From: Asaia krungthepensis NRIC 0535 | Lineage (GTDB): Bacteria; Pseudomonadota; Alphaproteobacteria; Acetobacterales; Acetobacteraceae | NCBI RefSeq assembly: GCF_025995175.1 | Contig: NZ_BAPV01000057.1 | Span: 124,001-188,000 of the forward strand | Reading direction: 5' to 3' | DNA: 64,000 nucleotides | In this document: one piece after another, positions 52,659 through 62,007 of the stretch | How positions within the stretch are numbered: the first letter of the stretch is position 1 | Layout: each line of letters begins with the position of its first letter | Notes under the pieces: generated by a model | Databases searched by the model: none | What the model was told of the DNA's origin: nothing | The model's input: the letters and a program-made list of their open reading frames with translations, nothing else | Translations under genes and position numbers: made by a program

Positions 52659-55631
52659 TCAGAAATTGACCCCGGCCTGCAGGAACACATAGCGCCCGTA
52701 ATAAAGGTCGCCATAAAGACCGGCGGCGCTGTTGGTCGAGGCATCGGCCACGAAGGGCGGCTGCTTGTCGAACAGATTGTTCACGCCCGCCTGGAACGTC
52801 CATTTGTTCAGGCGATAATCGATCGTCAGATCATGCGAGAACACGCCGGGGGTCTTGTAGCGGCCATAGCCAAGGGCCGTGCTCAGATCCTGCGATCCGT
52901 TATTCCAGACCATGCCACCCGTATACTTCATCATATAGGTGACGCCCCAGTTTCCATGCTGCCAGTTGACCGTCGCATAGTCACGCACGCGCGGCTGGCC
53001 CGTGCCCGACTGGTACATCAGGCGACCGGCATAATTGTACCACTGCCCGCCCGGCTCGTTCTGCTGCAGATAGCTGATGAGCTGCTGGAAGTTGTTACCC
53101 AGCGTCACCACATCCTTGCGCGTCACGCGGATACGATAATCGAGATCGAAATCGATGCCGCTCGTCCGCAGACCGCCGATATTGGCGTAGTAATCCGTCA
53201 CCGAGTCCAGCTGGTCTGTGCTCGAGACGCGGGTGATGTTATTGCAATAATTCGTGCTGGCACCCGTATAGCACTGATCGAGAATGTACTGGGAACTCAG
53301 ATACGAGACCATGTTCTTGATCGTGTAATGCCAGTATTCCACCGAAGCAGAGAGGCCCGGCACCCAGCGCGGCGTGATCACCGTACCGATTGTATAGGTG
53401 CGGCCGGTTTCCGGCTTCAGTGAAGCGTTACCACCGTAAAGCGTCGGCACCTGACCCGAGTTTGCCGCAACGAAGGTTGAGGTGTTGATGCCCTGCTTGG
53501 CGCAATTGGCGACCACATTGGCCGAAAGCGACCCATAGGAGCTGGCCTGGGCGCAGGGATCGGTCGCCGACGCATAACCAAGGCTGCCACCCGAATAGAG
53601 CTCGTAGACATTAGGCTGACGATAGGAGGTGCCGATCGTGGCGCGGAAGCGGATATCGCGGATCGGTGCCCAGTTGATCGAGGCTTTCCAGTTCTTGGTG
53701 CCACCGAAGGTGCTGTAGGACGAATAGCGCCCCTGGGCATCGATGGTGAGATCCTTCGCAAGGAACACGTCACGCAGCAGCGTGGCCTTGCCTTCCAGAT
53801 AGCCTTCCGTGACGTTGAATCCGCCGCCCGTATAGGAGGCCGAATTGGTCAGCGTATCGCCAGAAGCCACGACGGCGTCGGGATGATAGGCCAGCTGTTC
53901 ACCACGATGTTCCATGCCGAGCGCGAAGCCCAGATCGCCGCCGCCCTTCCAGGGCATGGTTGCGACATGGTTGTTATGCATACGCAGATTCAGGTCGCGC
54001 AGCTGGTAATAATAGTGATCGTGGCTGGTATAATTCGAATACGCCGCAGCAGCCGAAGAGAGCGGCTTGAACGGATCGGACAGGACGCACCCCGAAGAAG
54101 CCTGACAGACCGAAGGGTTATACACGAGAGCCGAGCTTGAATCGGTCGGGTCGACCTGCTCCAGACCATATTCCTGCAGAAGCTTCGCATAATTGCCCAC
54201 GCCGGACATCTGCGAGGTCACCTGGTTCCAGCCATAGGTGTAGGACAGATCGTACATCCAGCCATGGGTGATCTCGCCCTTGGCCCCAGCGATGGCGGTA
54301 TAGGTGTCTGTTGCCGTCTCGGTCCGACGGTTGCCCCACTCGCCATAGCGCTTGTACATCAGCACATCTTCGCCAAAGGTGTTGTACGGCGCATCGGCCG
54401 GAATCACGAGGCTGGATGGCAGATTGGACGGGTAGATGCTGCCCGTCATCGGCTCCGGCGCCAGAGTGGTGCTGGAGGTACGGTGACTGTACTGGAAATT
54501 GGCATAGGGCGTGAAATGGCTGTTCACGTCATAATGCGCGTCAAAGGACAGCGTGGAGTTCTGCAGCGAATTCGTCAGGGATTGCTGCGAGCCGTAATTA
54601 TACCGATCGGCAGAGGTCGCGGTGTGATAGCCGGTGCCGCTGGCATTCGGCACATAAGTGCCGGAATCCGTGAAATACTTGCCCGTGGTCGGGATGGACG
54701 AGCCAAACAGCAGATCGGACGCGTCGGTCGGGTCATTGGTCTGCACATTACGCGACCAGGCGCGGTTGCGCTGCATGATGCCGCTCTTGGTCATGTACGA
54801 CCCGAACAGTGTCACGTTGCCCTTGCCGTGATCGAAATTCCAGCCCTTGTAGCCGGAGATCTGGCCCGTCTGGCCATCGCCCACATCGGTGATACCGCCA
54901 CGAACGGTGATGTTCGCGTCGTTCAGGTCGTGGCGCATCTTGATATTGATGACGCCCGCAACCGCATCGGCGCCGTAGAGTTCAGAGCCGCCGTCCTTGA
55001 GAATTTCAATGCTCTGAACCTGGTAGACGTTGATCGTGTTCAGGTCGACGCAGCTGTTATTGCCGTTGAGCGTGGTGCGCTTGCCATCGATGAGCACCAG
55101 CGTGCGGTTCTGGCCGAGGTTACGCAGATCGACGCATGACGACCCGCCCGTACCGTTGGTCTGCGAGTTATAGGTGCCCGAAGAGCCGACCGAGGGCAGA
55201 CGCTGCAGATAGTCGCCCACCGTGGTGGCGCCTGTCTGCATGATCTGCTTGGACGTCACGATCTGCACCGGATTGGCATTGGCGTTATTCGACGTGCTGA
55301 GCGCCGAACCGGTCACGACGATGTTTTCGCTCCCACCACGGGCGGCCGAATCATCGACGGGCGCGAAGGCGCTGCGCTGTGCCGTGGCCGAACGCGTGAC
55401 AGGCATGGCAGCCGTAGCAGCAGGCGTTGCCACGATGGGGGCCGCAGCCGGGCGGCGAAGGCCGTTTTGTGCGCTTCTGGATACCGCACGTTTATGGGCC
55501 TTGTGAGTTGTCGTCCCCGTTGATGCCGTCGATGCGGGAGCAGCCTGTGCAACGTGGAATTGACCCAGAGCCAGTCCGGCTCCAAGTGTGGAGACAAGCA
55601 GCAGTCTTCGCTTGTTCCTGATGATCTTCAT
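52659..55631 (-). CDS. TonB-dependent outer-membrane receptor
   Basis: A 990-residue receptor. The ATG at 55631 has GGAGGTCG nine bases upstream. The signal peptide ends near AQA (residue 30) and is followed by an Ala/Thr-rich stretch of about 70 residues before the plug. The plug shows ENIVVTGSA, GDYLQRLPSVG, SSCVDLRNLGQNRTLVLIDG, SCVDLNTI and LKDGGSELYGADAVAGVINI. The Cys pair in the plug suits a subfamily with a disulfide. The beta-barrel ends YYGRYVFLQAGVNF with terminal Phe. It takes up siderophores, sugars or other ligands with TonB/ExbBD energy; the ligand is unknown. It is a stand-alone gene. Confidence 0.93.
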   Translation of the reverse strand: MKIIRNKRRLLLVSTLGAGLALGQFHVAQAAPASTASTGTTTHKAHKRAVSRSAQNGLRRPAAAPIVATPAATAAMPVTRSATAQRSAFAPVDDSAARGGSENIVVTGSALSTSNNANANPVQIVTSKQIMQTGATTVGDYLQRLPSVGSSGTYNSQTNGTGGSSCVDLRNLGQNRTLVLIDGKRTTLNGNNSCVDLNTINVYQVQSIEILKDGGSELYGADAVAGVINIKMRHDLNDANITVRGGITDVGDGQTGQISGYKGWNFDHGKGNVTLFGSYMTKSGIMQRNRAWSRNVQTNDPTDASDLLFGSSIPTTGKYFTDSGTYVPNASGTGYHTATSADRYNYGSQQSLTNSLQNSTLSFDAHYDVNSHFTPYANFQYSHRTSSTTLAPEPMTGSIYPSNLPSSLVIPADAPYNTFGEDVLMYKRYGEWGNRRTETATDTYTAIAGAKGEITHGWMYDLSYTYGWNQVTSQMSGVGNYAKLLQEYGLEQVDPTDSSSALVYNPSVCQASSGCVLSDPFKPLSSAAAAYSNYTSHDHYYYQLRDLNLRMHNNHVATMPWKGGGDLGFALGMEHRGEQLAYHPDAVVASGDTLTNSASYTGGGFNVTEGYLEGKATLLRDVFLAKDLTIDAQGRYSSYSTFGGTKNWKASINWAPIRDIRFRATIGTSYRQPNVYELYSGGSLGYASATDPCAQASSYGSLSANVVANCAKQGINTSTFVAANSGQVPTLYGGNASLKPETGRTYTIGTVITPRWVPGLSASVEYWHYTIKNMVSYLSSQYILDQCYTGASTNYCNNITRVSSTDQLDSVTDYYANIGGLRTSGIDFDLDYRIRVTRKDVVTLGNNFQQLISYLQQNEPGGQWYNYAGRLMYQSGTGQPRVRDYATVNWQHGNWGVTYMMKYTGGMVWNNGSQDLSTALGYGRYKTPGVFSHDLTIDYRLNKWTFQAGVNNLFDKQPPFVADASTNSAAGLYGDLYYGRYVFLQAGVNF

Positions 55632-55973
55632 GATGTTTTCGACCTCCAGTAAGGCGTTCTGGAAGCGAAAAGATTTCACAAACGAAATCACGTCCAGAGG
55701 CTTATTTCAGATCAGCACGCACAGAAGGCGATCATTGTATTTTTGTCACAACGTTACTTACCTGCGTTGTAAATTGAACTCATATATTACTTTTGTTTAT
55801 TATAGATACACTTTTGAAATAATAGGACTCACTTGGAAACGTGCCCCGAGGAAGCGTCTCCCCCGGAAAGAAATCCGAACGAACGGATTTCTCATCATCC
55901 CTATGGAGATCACCTCCACACCGAGCGAGCGGCGCGGTACTCTCACGCCGTCCGCGCAAATGGGGTGGCAATC
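55632..55973. promoter_or_regulatory. TonB-receptor upstream region
   Basis: About 340 bp. The stretch 55730-55830 is clearly AT-rich and should contain the receptor promoter, read on the reverse strand. I looked for a Fur-like box and did not find a convincing one. No small gene is supported. Confidence 0.4.
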
Positions 55974-56873
55974 TCAAGCGCTGCGGGTTGAGAAATACGC
56001 TGTGAAAGCCCGCAATGCGGAGGGCACGTGTTTGCGGGAGGGATAATAAAGGTGAAAGCCCTCTCCCACTGATGTCCACTCGGGCAGGACGAGTTCGAGC
56101 GCGCCACAATCGAGAGCCGCTCTGGCTCTCTCCTCAAGGCAGTAGAACAACCCCCCTCCTGCACAGGCGCAGGCCAGCGATAATTCGCTATCGCCAAGAA
56201 TGACCTGGCCCGGCACATCGAGCGCACATTGTCGTTCGGCCCTACCCAATTCCCAGGAATAGAGCCGCCCGGTTCCCGTGCGGATACGAATGCAGCGATG
56301 GCTCATCAGATCCTCTGGCTGGCGGGGACGTCCCATGACGTCGAGATAAGCCGGCGCACCCACGACAACCCAGTTCAGATCGTCGGTCAGACGTCTGGCA
56401 ATCATGCCTTCAGGAACAGTGCCCCCATAGCGTATGCCCGCATCGAACCCCTCGGAGACTGCATCCACGACGCGATCATCCACCACGATATCGAGCTCGA
56501 TGGCGGGATAAAGCGCCATGAACGCCGCCAGCCTTGGCGCCAGAAGCAAAGTCGCTGCATCGCGCAGGGTCGTGATACGCAACCTGCCAGAGGGAAGCCT
56601 ACGGTAAGCCTCAAGCTGCGCCAGCGAGGCGTCGATCCGCTCGAAATGCGGGGCGATCTCCGCAAGAAGCATCTCGCCCGCGCCGGTAAGCCTGACCTGT
56701 CGTGTCGTCCGATGGAATAGTCGCACGTCCAGTTTGCGCTCGAGCTGCGTCATGGCATGGCTCAGAGCCGAACCCGTCACGCCCCGTTGCAAGGCCGCAC
56801 GTGTGAAGCTGCCCGCGCGGGCGATGGCGAGAAAGCTTTCCAGACTGTCCTTGCTGATCCCAATCGCGTTCAC
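55974..56873 (-). CDS. LysR-family regulator (AaeR/DsdC-like group) divergent from an SDR
   Basis: A 299-residue regulator. The helix-turn-helix is in the first 65 residues (SLESFLAIARAGSFTRAALQ, then FHRTTRQVRLTGAGE), followed by the effector-binding domain from GRLRITTLRDAATLL. It is divergent from the short-chain dehydrogenase gene at 56986 with 112 bp between, the normal layout for LysR control of the neighbour. Confidence 0.9.
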   Translation of the reverse strand: MNAIGISKDSLESFLAIARAGSFTRAALQRGVTGSALSHAMTQLERKLDVRLFHRTTRQVRLTGAGEMLLAEIAPHFERIDASLAQLEAYRRLPSGRLRITTLRDAATLLLAPRLAAFMALYPAIELDIVVDDRVVDAVSEGFDAGIRYGGTVPEGMIARRLTDDLNWVVVGAPAYLDVMGRPRQPEDLMSHRCIRIRTGTGRLYSWELGRAERQCALDVPGQVILGDSELSLACACAGGGLFYCLEERARAALDCGALELVLPEWTSVGEGFHLYYPSRKHVPSALRAFTAYFSTRSA

Positions 56874-56985
56874 TCGTGAATTTCTTTCATCTCACCATCA
56901 AAATGAGCGCTGTAAACCGGGAGTAGCCCGGAATGTTCCCTGTTCCCGCGATCAGACGGATCGCCATCAGGAAAGGACTCACCCC

Positions 56986-57768
56986 GTGACCTATCGCCCC
57001 CTCGCTCTCGTGACCGGCGCTTCATCCGGCATCGGCCTTGAACTCGCGCTCGAATTTGCGCGAAACGGATATGATGTCGCCCTCTCCGGATCGAGCGCGC
57101 AGATTTTCGATGCCGCAAAACGCATTGAGGACCTCGGTGCGACCGCTTATGCCTATCGGGCCGATGCGGCGACCCATGAGGGGGTGGAAAGCTTCTGGCA
57201 GTTCACACTGGGGCTTGGCCGACCTCTTGAGGCGGCGGCCTTGAATGTCGGGATCGGGCTTGGGGGCGCTTTCATTGATACGGCCCTGGAGGACGACCTG
57301 CGCGTGATTGCAATCAACATCACCGGCACTGTCCATATGGCCAAGAATGTGGCGCGCTTCATGGTCGCACAGGGCCACGGGCGTATCCTCATCACCTCCT
57401 CGGTTTCTGCGACGCTCCCCACGCCTTTCGAGACCGTCTATGGCCCCTCGAAAGCCTTTGGCTTCATGTTCGCGGAATCCCTGCGCGAGGAACTGAGGGA
57501 AAGCGGCGTCACCGTCACTGCCCTGCTCCCCGGCGCCACGGATAGCCGCTTTCACAAAAATGCTGGCATGGCGCGCAGCGCGATCGATCAAGGCCCCAAG
57601 AATGACAAGACCCTGGTGGCTCGTCAGGGCTACGAGGCCCTGATGAAAGATCTCGACCATGTTGTGGGCGGCGATGACACGACCAGACAGATGGTGGAGG
57701 AAAACAGGATCACGCCCGAGCCCGTCAAGGCGGCGCGCCATGCCCGACTGACGCGCCTGAATCCCTGA
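56986..57768 (+). CDS. short-chain dehydrogenase/reductase
   Basis: A 260-residue NAD(P)-dependent oxidoreductase. The GTG at 56986 follows AGGAAAGGA; the longer frame crosses the LysR gene and is rejected. The cofactor loop TGASSGIG is at residues 10-17. Catalytic Ser lies in ITSSVSAT and Tyr152/Lys156 in YGPSK. LNVGIGLGGAF replaces the usual NNAG region. The substrate is unknown; control by the divergent LysR gene is likely. Confidence 0.9.
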   Translation: MTYRPLALVTGASSGIGLELALEFARNGYDVALSGSSAQIFDAAKRIEDLGATAYAYRADAATHEGVESFWQFTLGLGRPLEAAALNVGIGLGGAFIDTALEDDLRVIAINITGTVHMAKNVARFMVAQGHGRILITSSVSATLPTPFETVYGPSKAFGFMFAESLREELRESGVTVTALLPGATDSRFHKNAGMARSAIDQGPKNDKTLVARQGYEALMKDLDHVVGGDDTTRQMVEENRITPEPVKAARHARLTRLNP

Positions 57769-57837
57769 GCGATTTTCCTTTTCGCGCGGCCTATCCAATC
57801 AGGGAGAGGCCATTGGCGTCTCCTGGGGACCATTGCT

Positions 57838-58599
57838 TCAGAGAGACTGCCCGCCCGAGACCTCGATACGCTGCGCGTTCACCCAGCGATTATCCTCCGA
57901 CAGGAGCGAAGCAATCATGGGGCCGATATCCTCGGGCACGCCCACGCGCCCGAGCGCGGTCAACCCGGCAATGTGGCGTCCGATCTCGGGATTGTCGCGC
58001 ACCATGCCTCCTGAGAAATCGGTCTTGATGGCACCGGGCGCGACAACGTTGGCCGTTATCCCCCGTGCCCCGAGTTCCTTGGCCATATAGCGCGTCATAA
58101 CCTCCACGCCCCCCTTCATCGAGGCGTACACGATCCGGCCGGGGAAGGTGAAACGGGTCAGACCGCTGCTGATATTGAGAATACGCCCGCCATCACGGAG
58201 CAAAGGCAGAAGCGCCTGCGTCAGGAAGAAAGGCCCCTTGAGGTGCTCGCGATAGATTCGGTCGAACTCATCCTCGGTGGTATCGGCAAGACCGCCATTA
58301 TGCGCGCTGCCCGCATTGTTGATGAGATAGTCGAAATGGGTAAGGCCCCATCCCTTCAGGATGTCGCCCACAGAAGCGGCAAATTGCACAAAGCTGCGTG
58401 TATCGGCTACGTCAAGTTGGAGGATAGCGGCCTTCACCCCTGCCTCATGGGCGATGGCCATGACCGTCTCCGCGGCTTCTCGATTACCCTGATAGGTCAG
58501 GATCGCGCCGATACCCCGCTTTGCCAGAGCCTCGACTGTGGCGCGTCCGAGGCCGCGGCTGCCGCCCGTGATCAGGGCGATAGGCTGATGCTGTGTCAT
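57838..58599 (-). CDS. short-chain dehydrogenase/reductase (FabG-like)
   Basis: A 253-residue oxidoreductase. The ATG at 58599 has GAGAGGAAA upstream. The cofactor loop TGGSRGLG is at 11-18, NNAGSAHNGG at about 95, catalytic Ser in NISSG and Tyr/Lys in YASMK. The C-terminal SEDNRWVNAQRIEVSGGQSL is typical of this classical group. It is divergent from a second LysR gene, from which it is separated by 105 bp. Confidence 0.92.
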   Translation of the reverse strand: MTQHQPIALITGGSRGLGRATVEALAKRGIGAILTYQGNREAAETVMAIAHEAGVKAAILQLDVADTRSFVQFAASVGDILKGWGLTHFDYLINNAGSAHNGGLADTTEDEFDRIYREHLKGPFFLTQALLPLLRDGGRILNISSGLTRFTFPGRIVYASMKGGVEVMTRYMAKELGARGITANVVAPGAIKTDFSGGMVRDNPEIGRHIAGLTALGRVGVPEDIGPMIASLLSEDNRWVNAQRIEVSGGQSL

Positions 58600-58704
58600 G
58601 ATGCTGTTTCCTCTCGCTGATGGTGAGCGCAACATTCCATGCGGGGCGGCTTGCGATAAGGCAGGAAGACCTGTCATCATTGTTCCGTAATACGGAATAA
58701 TCAG

Positions 58705-59619
58705 ATGGATCGACTGGCGAGTATCGACCTCTTCCTGCGTATCATCGAGCGCGGCAGTTTCAGCGCGGCAGCCGCATCCTGCGGGATTTCCCGGCCTGCG
58801 GCGACGGCGGCCATACAGGCGCTCGAGCAGCGTCTCGGTGCGCGATTGCTGCATCGTTCTACGCGCCATGTACAGCCCACCGAGGAAGGCAGACTTTACT
58901 ACGCCCATTGCCGGTCGATCGTCGCATCGCTGGAAGAAGCCGACAGATCCATCGGCTCCGCGCTCTCAGGCGTGATCCGCCTCGATACGGTCGGGCATCT
59001 GGCCCGCACGATCATCCTGCCCGCTCTTCCCGAGTTCCTCTCCCGCCATCCGGGACTCACCGTTCATCTGGGCGAAGGAGAGAGGCTCGTGGATCTGCTG
59101 CGCGAGGGCGTCGATTGTGTGGTGCGTGGCGGCCCTCTACCCGATAGCGACATGATTGCCCGTCCGCTTTGCCTTTTGCCCGAGATCACTGTGGCCAGCC
59201 CGGACTATCTGGCCCGCCATGGAACGCCGCGCGATCCGGATGACCTGGAAGGGCACTGCATGATCGGTTTTGCGTCCTCCCGCACGAAGCAGGTCCTGCC
59301 ACTGGAATTCAATCTGGAAGGCCGTCTTGTCGAACGCATGCTACCGGCCAGGCTGCTCGTCTCCGGCGCCGAGTCCTCGGCAACCGCGGCCTGTCTGGGG
59401 CTGGGTCTGGCACAGGCGCCGCGCTATCGCTTCGAAGCCGAACTGGCTCGGGGCGCGCTGGTGGAGGTTCTGTCGGACTTCCCACCGGCACCAACCCCAT
59501 TGACGCTTCTCTACCCCAGCAACAGGCAGCTTCCGCCACGCGTGCGGGTTTTCATGGATTGGCTGGTTGAGATCTTTGGGGCTTTCGACAGGGACAGGCA
59601 GCAGCACTCCAAAAAATGA
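58705..59619 (+). CDS. LysR-family regulator, second copy, divergent from an SDR
   Basis: A 304-residue regulator. MDRLASIDLFLRIIERGSFS with LHRSTRHVQPTEEG forms the winged helix; the effector domain follows from SGVIRLDTVGHLAR. It probably controls the divergent SDR gene (58599). It belongs to the large group of LysR proteins resembling CrgA/PgrR. The last residues are charged (DRDRQQHSKK). Confidence 0.9.
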   Translation: MDRLASIDLFLRIIERGSFSAAAASCGISRPAATAAIQALEQRLGARLLHRSTRHVQPTEEGRLYYAHCRSIVASLEEADRSIGSALSGVIRLDTVGHLARTIILPALPEFLSRHPGLTVHLGEGERLVDLLREGVDCVVRGGPLPDSDMIARPLCLLPEITVASPDYLARHGTPRDPDDLEGHCMIGFASSRTKQVLPLEFNLEGRLVERMLPARLLVSGAESSATAACLGLGLAQAPRYRFEAELARGALVEVLSDFPPAPTPLTLLYPSNRQLPPRVRVFMDWLVEIFGAFDRDRQQHSKK

Positions 59620-59670
59620 AACGCCCGATTTCCGACCTCATTATCAGGCTGGAATGGCTAGGATCGCGTC

Positions 59671-60735
59671 ATGCTGTTCGATCTTCCCTCCCATGAGATG
59701 CTCTATCAGGCCCTTCTGGCGCGCGATGCCCGCTATGACGGGCGGGTTTATGTCTGCGTCGGCACGACGGGCATTTTCTGTCGCCTGACCTGCCCGGCGC
59801 GCAAGCCCCTCGCCACCAATTGCAGCTTCCGCGACAGCGTGAGGGGATGCATCGAGGCCGGGTTTCGCCCATGCAAGCGGTGCCATCCGCTACAGGGGGG
59901 CGCAAGCCATGACCCACTCATCGCCCGGTTGCTCGACAGGCTCGATGCCGATCCGGGCCGACGCTGGAGCGAGCGCGATCTCGTTGCCCTCGGTCTCGAT
60001 CCCTCCACAGTGCGGCGCAGTTTCAAGCGGCATTTCGATATGAGCTTTCTGGAGATGGCGCGCCAGCGCAGGCTGCGCGACGGATTCCTGTCGCTCTCGC
60101 AGGGGGAGTCGGTGATCGCCGCCCAGATCGATTCAGGCTTTGAATCACCAAGTGCCTTTCGCGAGGCGTTTTCCCGGCTGATTGGCTGCGCTCCCGGCAC
60201 ACTCACACAGGGAGGCCTGCTCCGGGCAAGCTGGATCGCGACGCCCTTGGGCGACATGCTTGCCGTCTCATCCGCACGCCATTTGCATCTTCTCGAGTTC
60301 ATCGATCGCAAGGCCCTCCCCCGCGAATTGAAAGCCCTCCAGGTCGCGCTCAAATCTCCGCTCGGTCTCGGCAGAACCGAGGTTACCGAGCAGGCGCAAG
60401 CAGAACTGGACGCCTATTTCAGCGGGGATTCCGCCCGTTTTCATACCCCTTTGGCGCCCCAGGGATCGGCATTCACACGTCGCGTCCATCATGCCTTGCG
60501 AGAAATCCCGCCCGGTGAAACGCGCAGCTACGGGGAACTCGCCCGGGCTATTGGCCATCCCGGAGCCGTCCGGGCCGTGGCACGCGCCAATGGTGCCAAC
60601 TGCATCGCATTGATGATTCCCTGCCATCGTGTGATTGGCACGGATGGCAGCCTGACCGGCTATGGTGGCGGGCTATGGCGCAAGCAGCGTCTGATCGAGA
60701 TCGAGCGCTCATTCAACCCCGTCGCGGACGCATAG
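59671..60735 (+). CDS. ada: Ada: methyl-phosphotriester and O6-methylguanine-DNA methyltransferase/activator
   Basis: A 354-residue, three-part adaptive-response protein. Residues 1-75 form the zinc phosphotriester domain with Cys37, Cys41, Cys68 and Cys71 (the methyl acceptor is one of these). Residues 80-180 form an AraC-type DNA-binding region (SFLEMARQRRLRDGFLSLSQ). Residues 195-350 are the O6-alkylguanine transferase with acceptor Cys318 in IPCHRVIGTDG. Methylated Ada activates its own promoter in E. coli; no alkA or alkB gene is next to it here. Confidence 0.95.
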   Translation: MLFDLPSHEMLYQALLARDARYDGRVYVCVGTTGIFCRLTCPARKPLATNCSFRDSVRGCIEAGFRPCKRCHPLQGGASHDPLIARLLDRLDADPGRRWSERDLVALGLDPSTVRRSFKRHFDMSFLEMARQRRLRDGFLSLSQGESVIAAQIDSGFESPSAFREAFSRLIGCAPGTLTQGGLLRASWIATPLGDMLAVSSARHLHLLEFIDRKALPRELKALQVALKSPLGLGRTEVTEQAQAELDAYFSGDSARFHTPLAPQGSAFTRRVHHALREIPPGETRSYGELARAIGHPGAVRAVARANGANCIALMIPCHRVIGTDGSLTGYGGGLWRKQRLIEIERSFNPVADA

Positions 60736-61104
60736 TCCCTCGGCAGGGCATTCGTTTTCCTGGTCCACCCATCCCAGCCGCCGAAAGCAATAAAGTTCGG
60801 GACCTTTTCTCATCCCGGGTCAGAGACGGGGCGACCAAAGCGTTGTCTCGCCCCCTCCTCCCACAACTCAACGTCCATTCGATCCTGCAGATGAAACTTT
60901 CCGGACTCCCGCGAGCGTTGGGCATCCTGTCTCCACAGCCATGGAGCGTCTAACTCTCTCCGCAACTCCACCACGGAGAAGCATAAGCCGCATGCTGGCT
61001 CTTTCGTTACGAGAGGGATACTTGCCGCTGCGGGTCTTGCCTGTAACAATGAGGTAACTCCCGGCAATCCTGGGAGGATAATTCGGACTAGGAACGTATA
61101 AGGC
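60736..61104. other. intergenic region between ada and the SPFH gene
   Basis: About 370 bp. It contains GGGGCGA at about 60827 and TCGCCCC about 14 bases later, which could pair as a seven-bp hairpin but has no T-tract. No gene is supported. Confidence 0.4.
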
Positions 61105-62007
61105 ATGTCTTTCCCACAGCTCCCGTCCCAGTTACCTCCACGTGTCCCCTCGGGCGCGATCAAGATCGGCGTCGTTGCTCTGGGCGCCGTTGCGATCGTT
61201 GCGATCCTGAATCCGTTCTACCAGATCGCCTCAGGGTATTGCGGCATCCTGACCAATTTCGGCTCGGTGCAGCCCATTGCGCTGGAACCCGGTCTGCATA
61301 TCGCCATCCCGGTCTATCAGAAGATCATCTCCGTCTCCACGCAGCCACAGACCATCACCTCGCATGAACAGGCTGCGACGCATGACCTTCAGGATGTCCG
61401 CACCTCCGTATCGGTCACGTTCCATATTGCCTCCGCCGATGCGCCGGGGTTCTTCCGCGATTTCCGCACACTCGATGTTCTCGCGCGCCGGATCATCGAG
61501 CCCACGGTCTCGAATGACGTAAAAGCGATCACCGCCAATTATAATGCGGAAGAGCTGATCACGAAGCGCGACCTGGTGGATGGTCAGATCAAGGATCTGA
61601 TCATTCGCTCGCTTCAGCCCTATCATCTGACCATTCACTCCGTGAACACGGCGAACTTCGCGTTTTCGACGGCCTACGCGCAGGCTATCGAAGCCAAGCA
61701 GGTGGCTCAGCAACAGGCATTGCAGGCCCAGTACACGCTGCAACAGACCCAGATCTCGGCTCAGGCTCAGGTGGTTCAGGCCAAGGCGCAGGCCGATGCC
61801 GCCGTCGCGACAGCACAGGGACAGGCTCAGGCCCTGCTGGTGACGTCTCAGGCGCAGGCCAAGGCGAACAGCCTCGTCTCACAATCCCTGACACCGGCCT
61901 TGTTGCAGCAAAAGGCGCTGGATCGCTGGTCGGGCACCATGCCGACCTATCTGAGCGCAGGCGCCCCCCTGCCCTTCATTGGCTCAATGGACTCTGTGCA
62001 AAAGTAG
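61105..62007 (+). CDS. prohibitin/SPFH-domain membrane protein
   Basis: A 300-residue protein. Residues 1-16 are Pro/Ser-rich and about 20-36 form one membrane anchor. The SPFH domain runs over about 40-200 (GYCGILTNFGSV, LHIAIPVYQKIISVSTQPQT, ANYNAEELITKRDLVDGQIK). Residues about 200-275 form a Gln/Ala-rich coiled coil (many QA repeats). Prohibitin-like proteins form membrane rings that organise lipids and proteases such as FtsH. It is a lone gene with AAGG before the ATG; no NfeD-type protease is beside it. Confidence 0.88.
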   Translation: MSFPQLPSQLPPRVPSGAIKIGVVALGAVAIVAILNPFYQIASGYCGILTNFGSVQPIALEPGLHIAIPVYQKIISVSTQPQTITSHEQAATHDLQDVRTSVSVTFHIASADAPGFFRDFRTLDVLARRIIEPTVSNDVKAITANYNAEELITKRDLVDGQIKDLIIRSLQPYHLTIHSVNTANFAFSTAYAQAIEAKQVAQQQALQAQYTLQQTQISAQAQVVQAKAQADAAVATAQGQAQALLVTSQAQAKANSLVSQSLTPALLQQKALDRWSGTMPTYLSAGAPLPFIGSMDSVQK

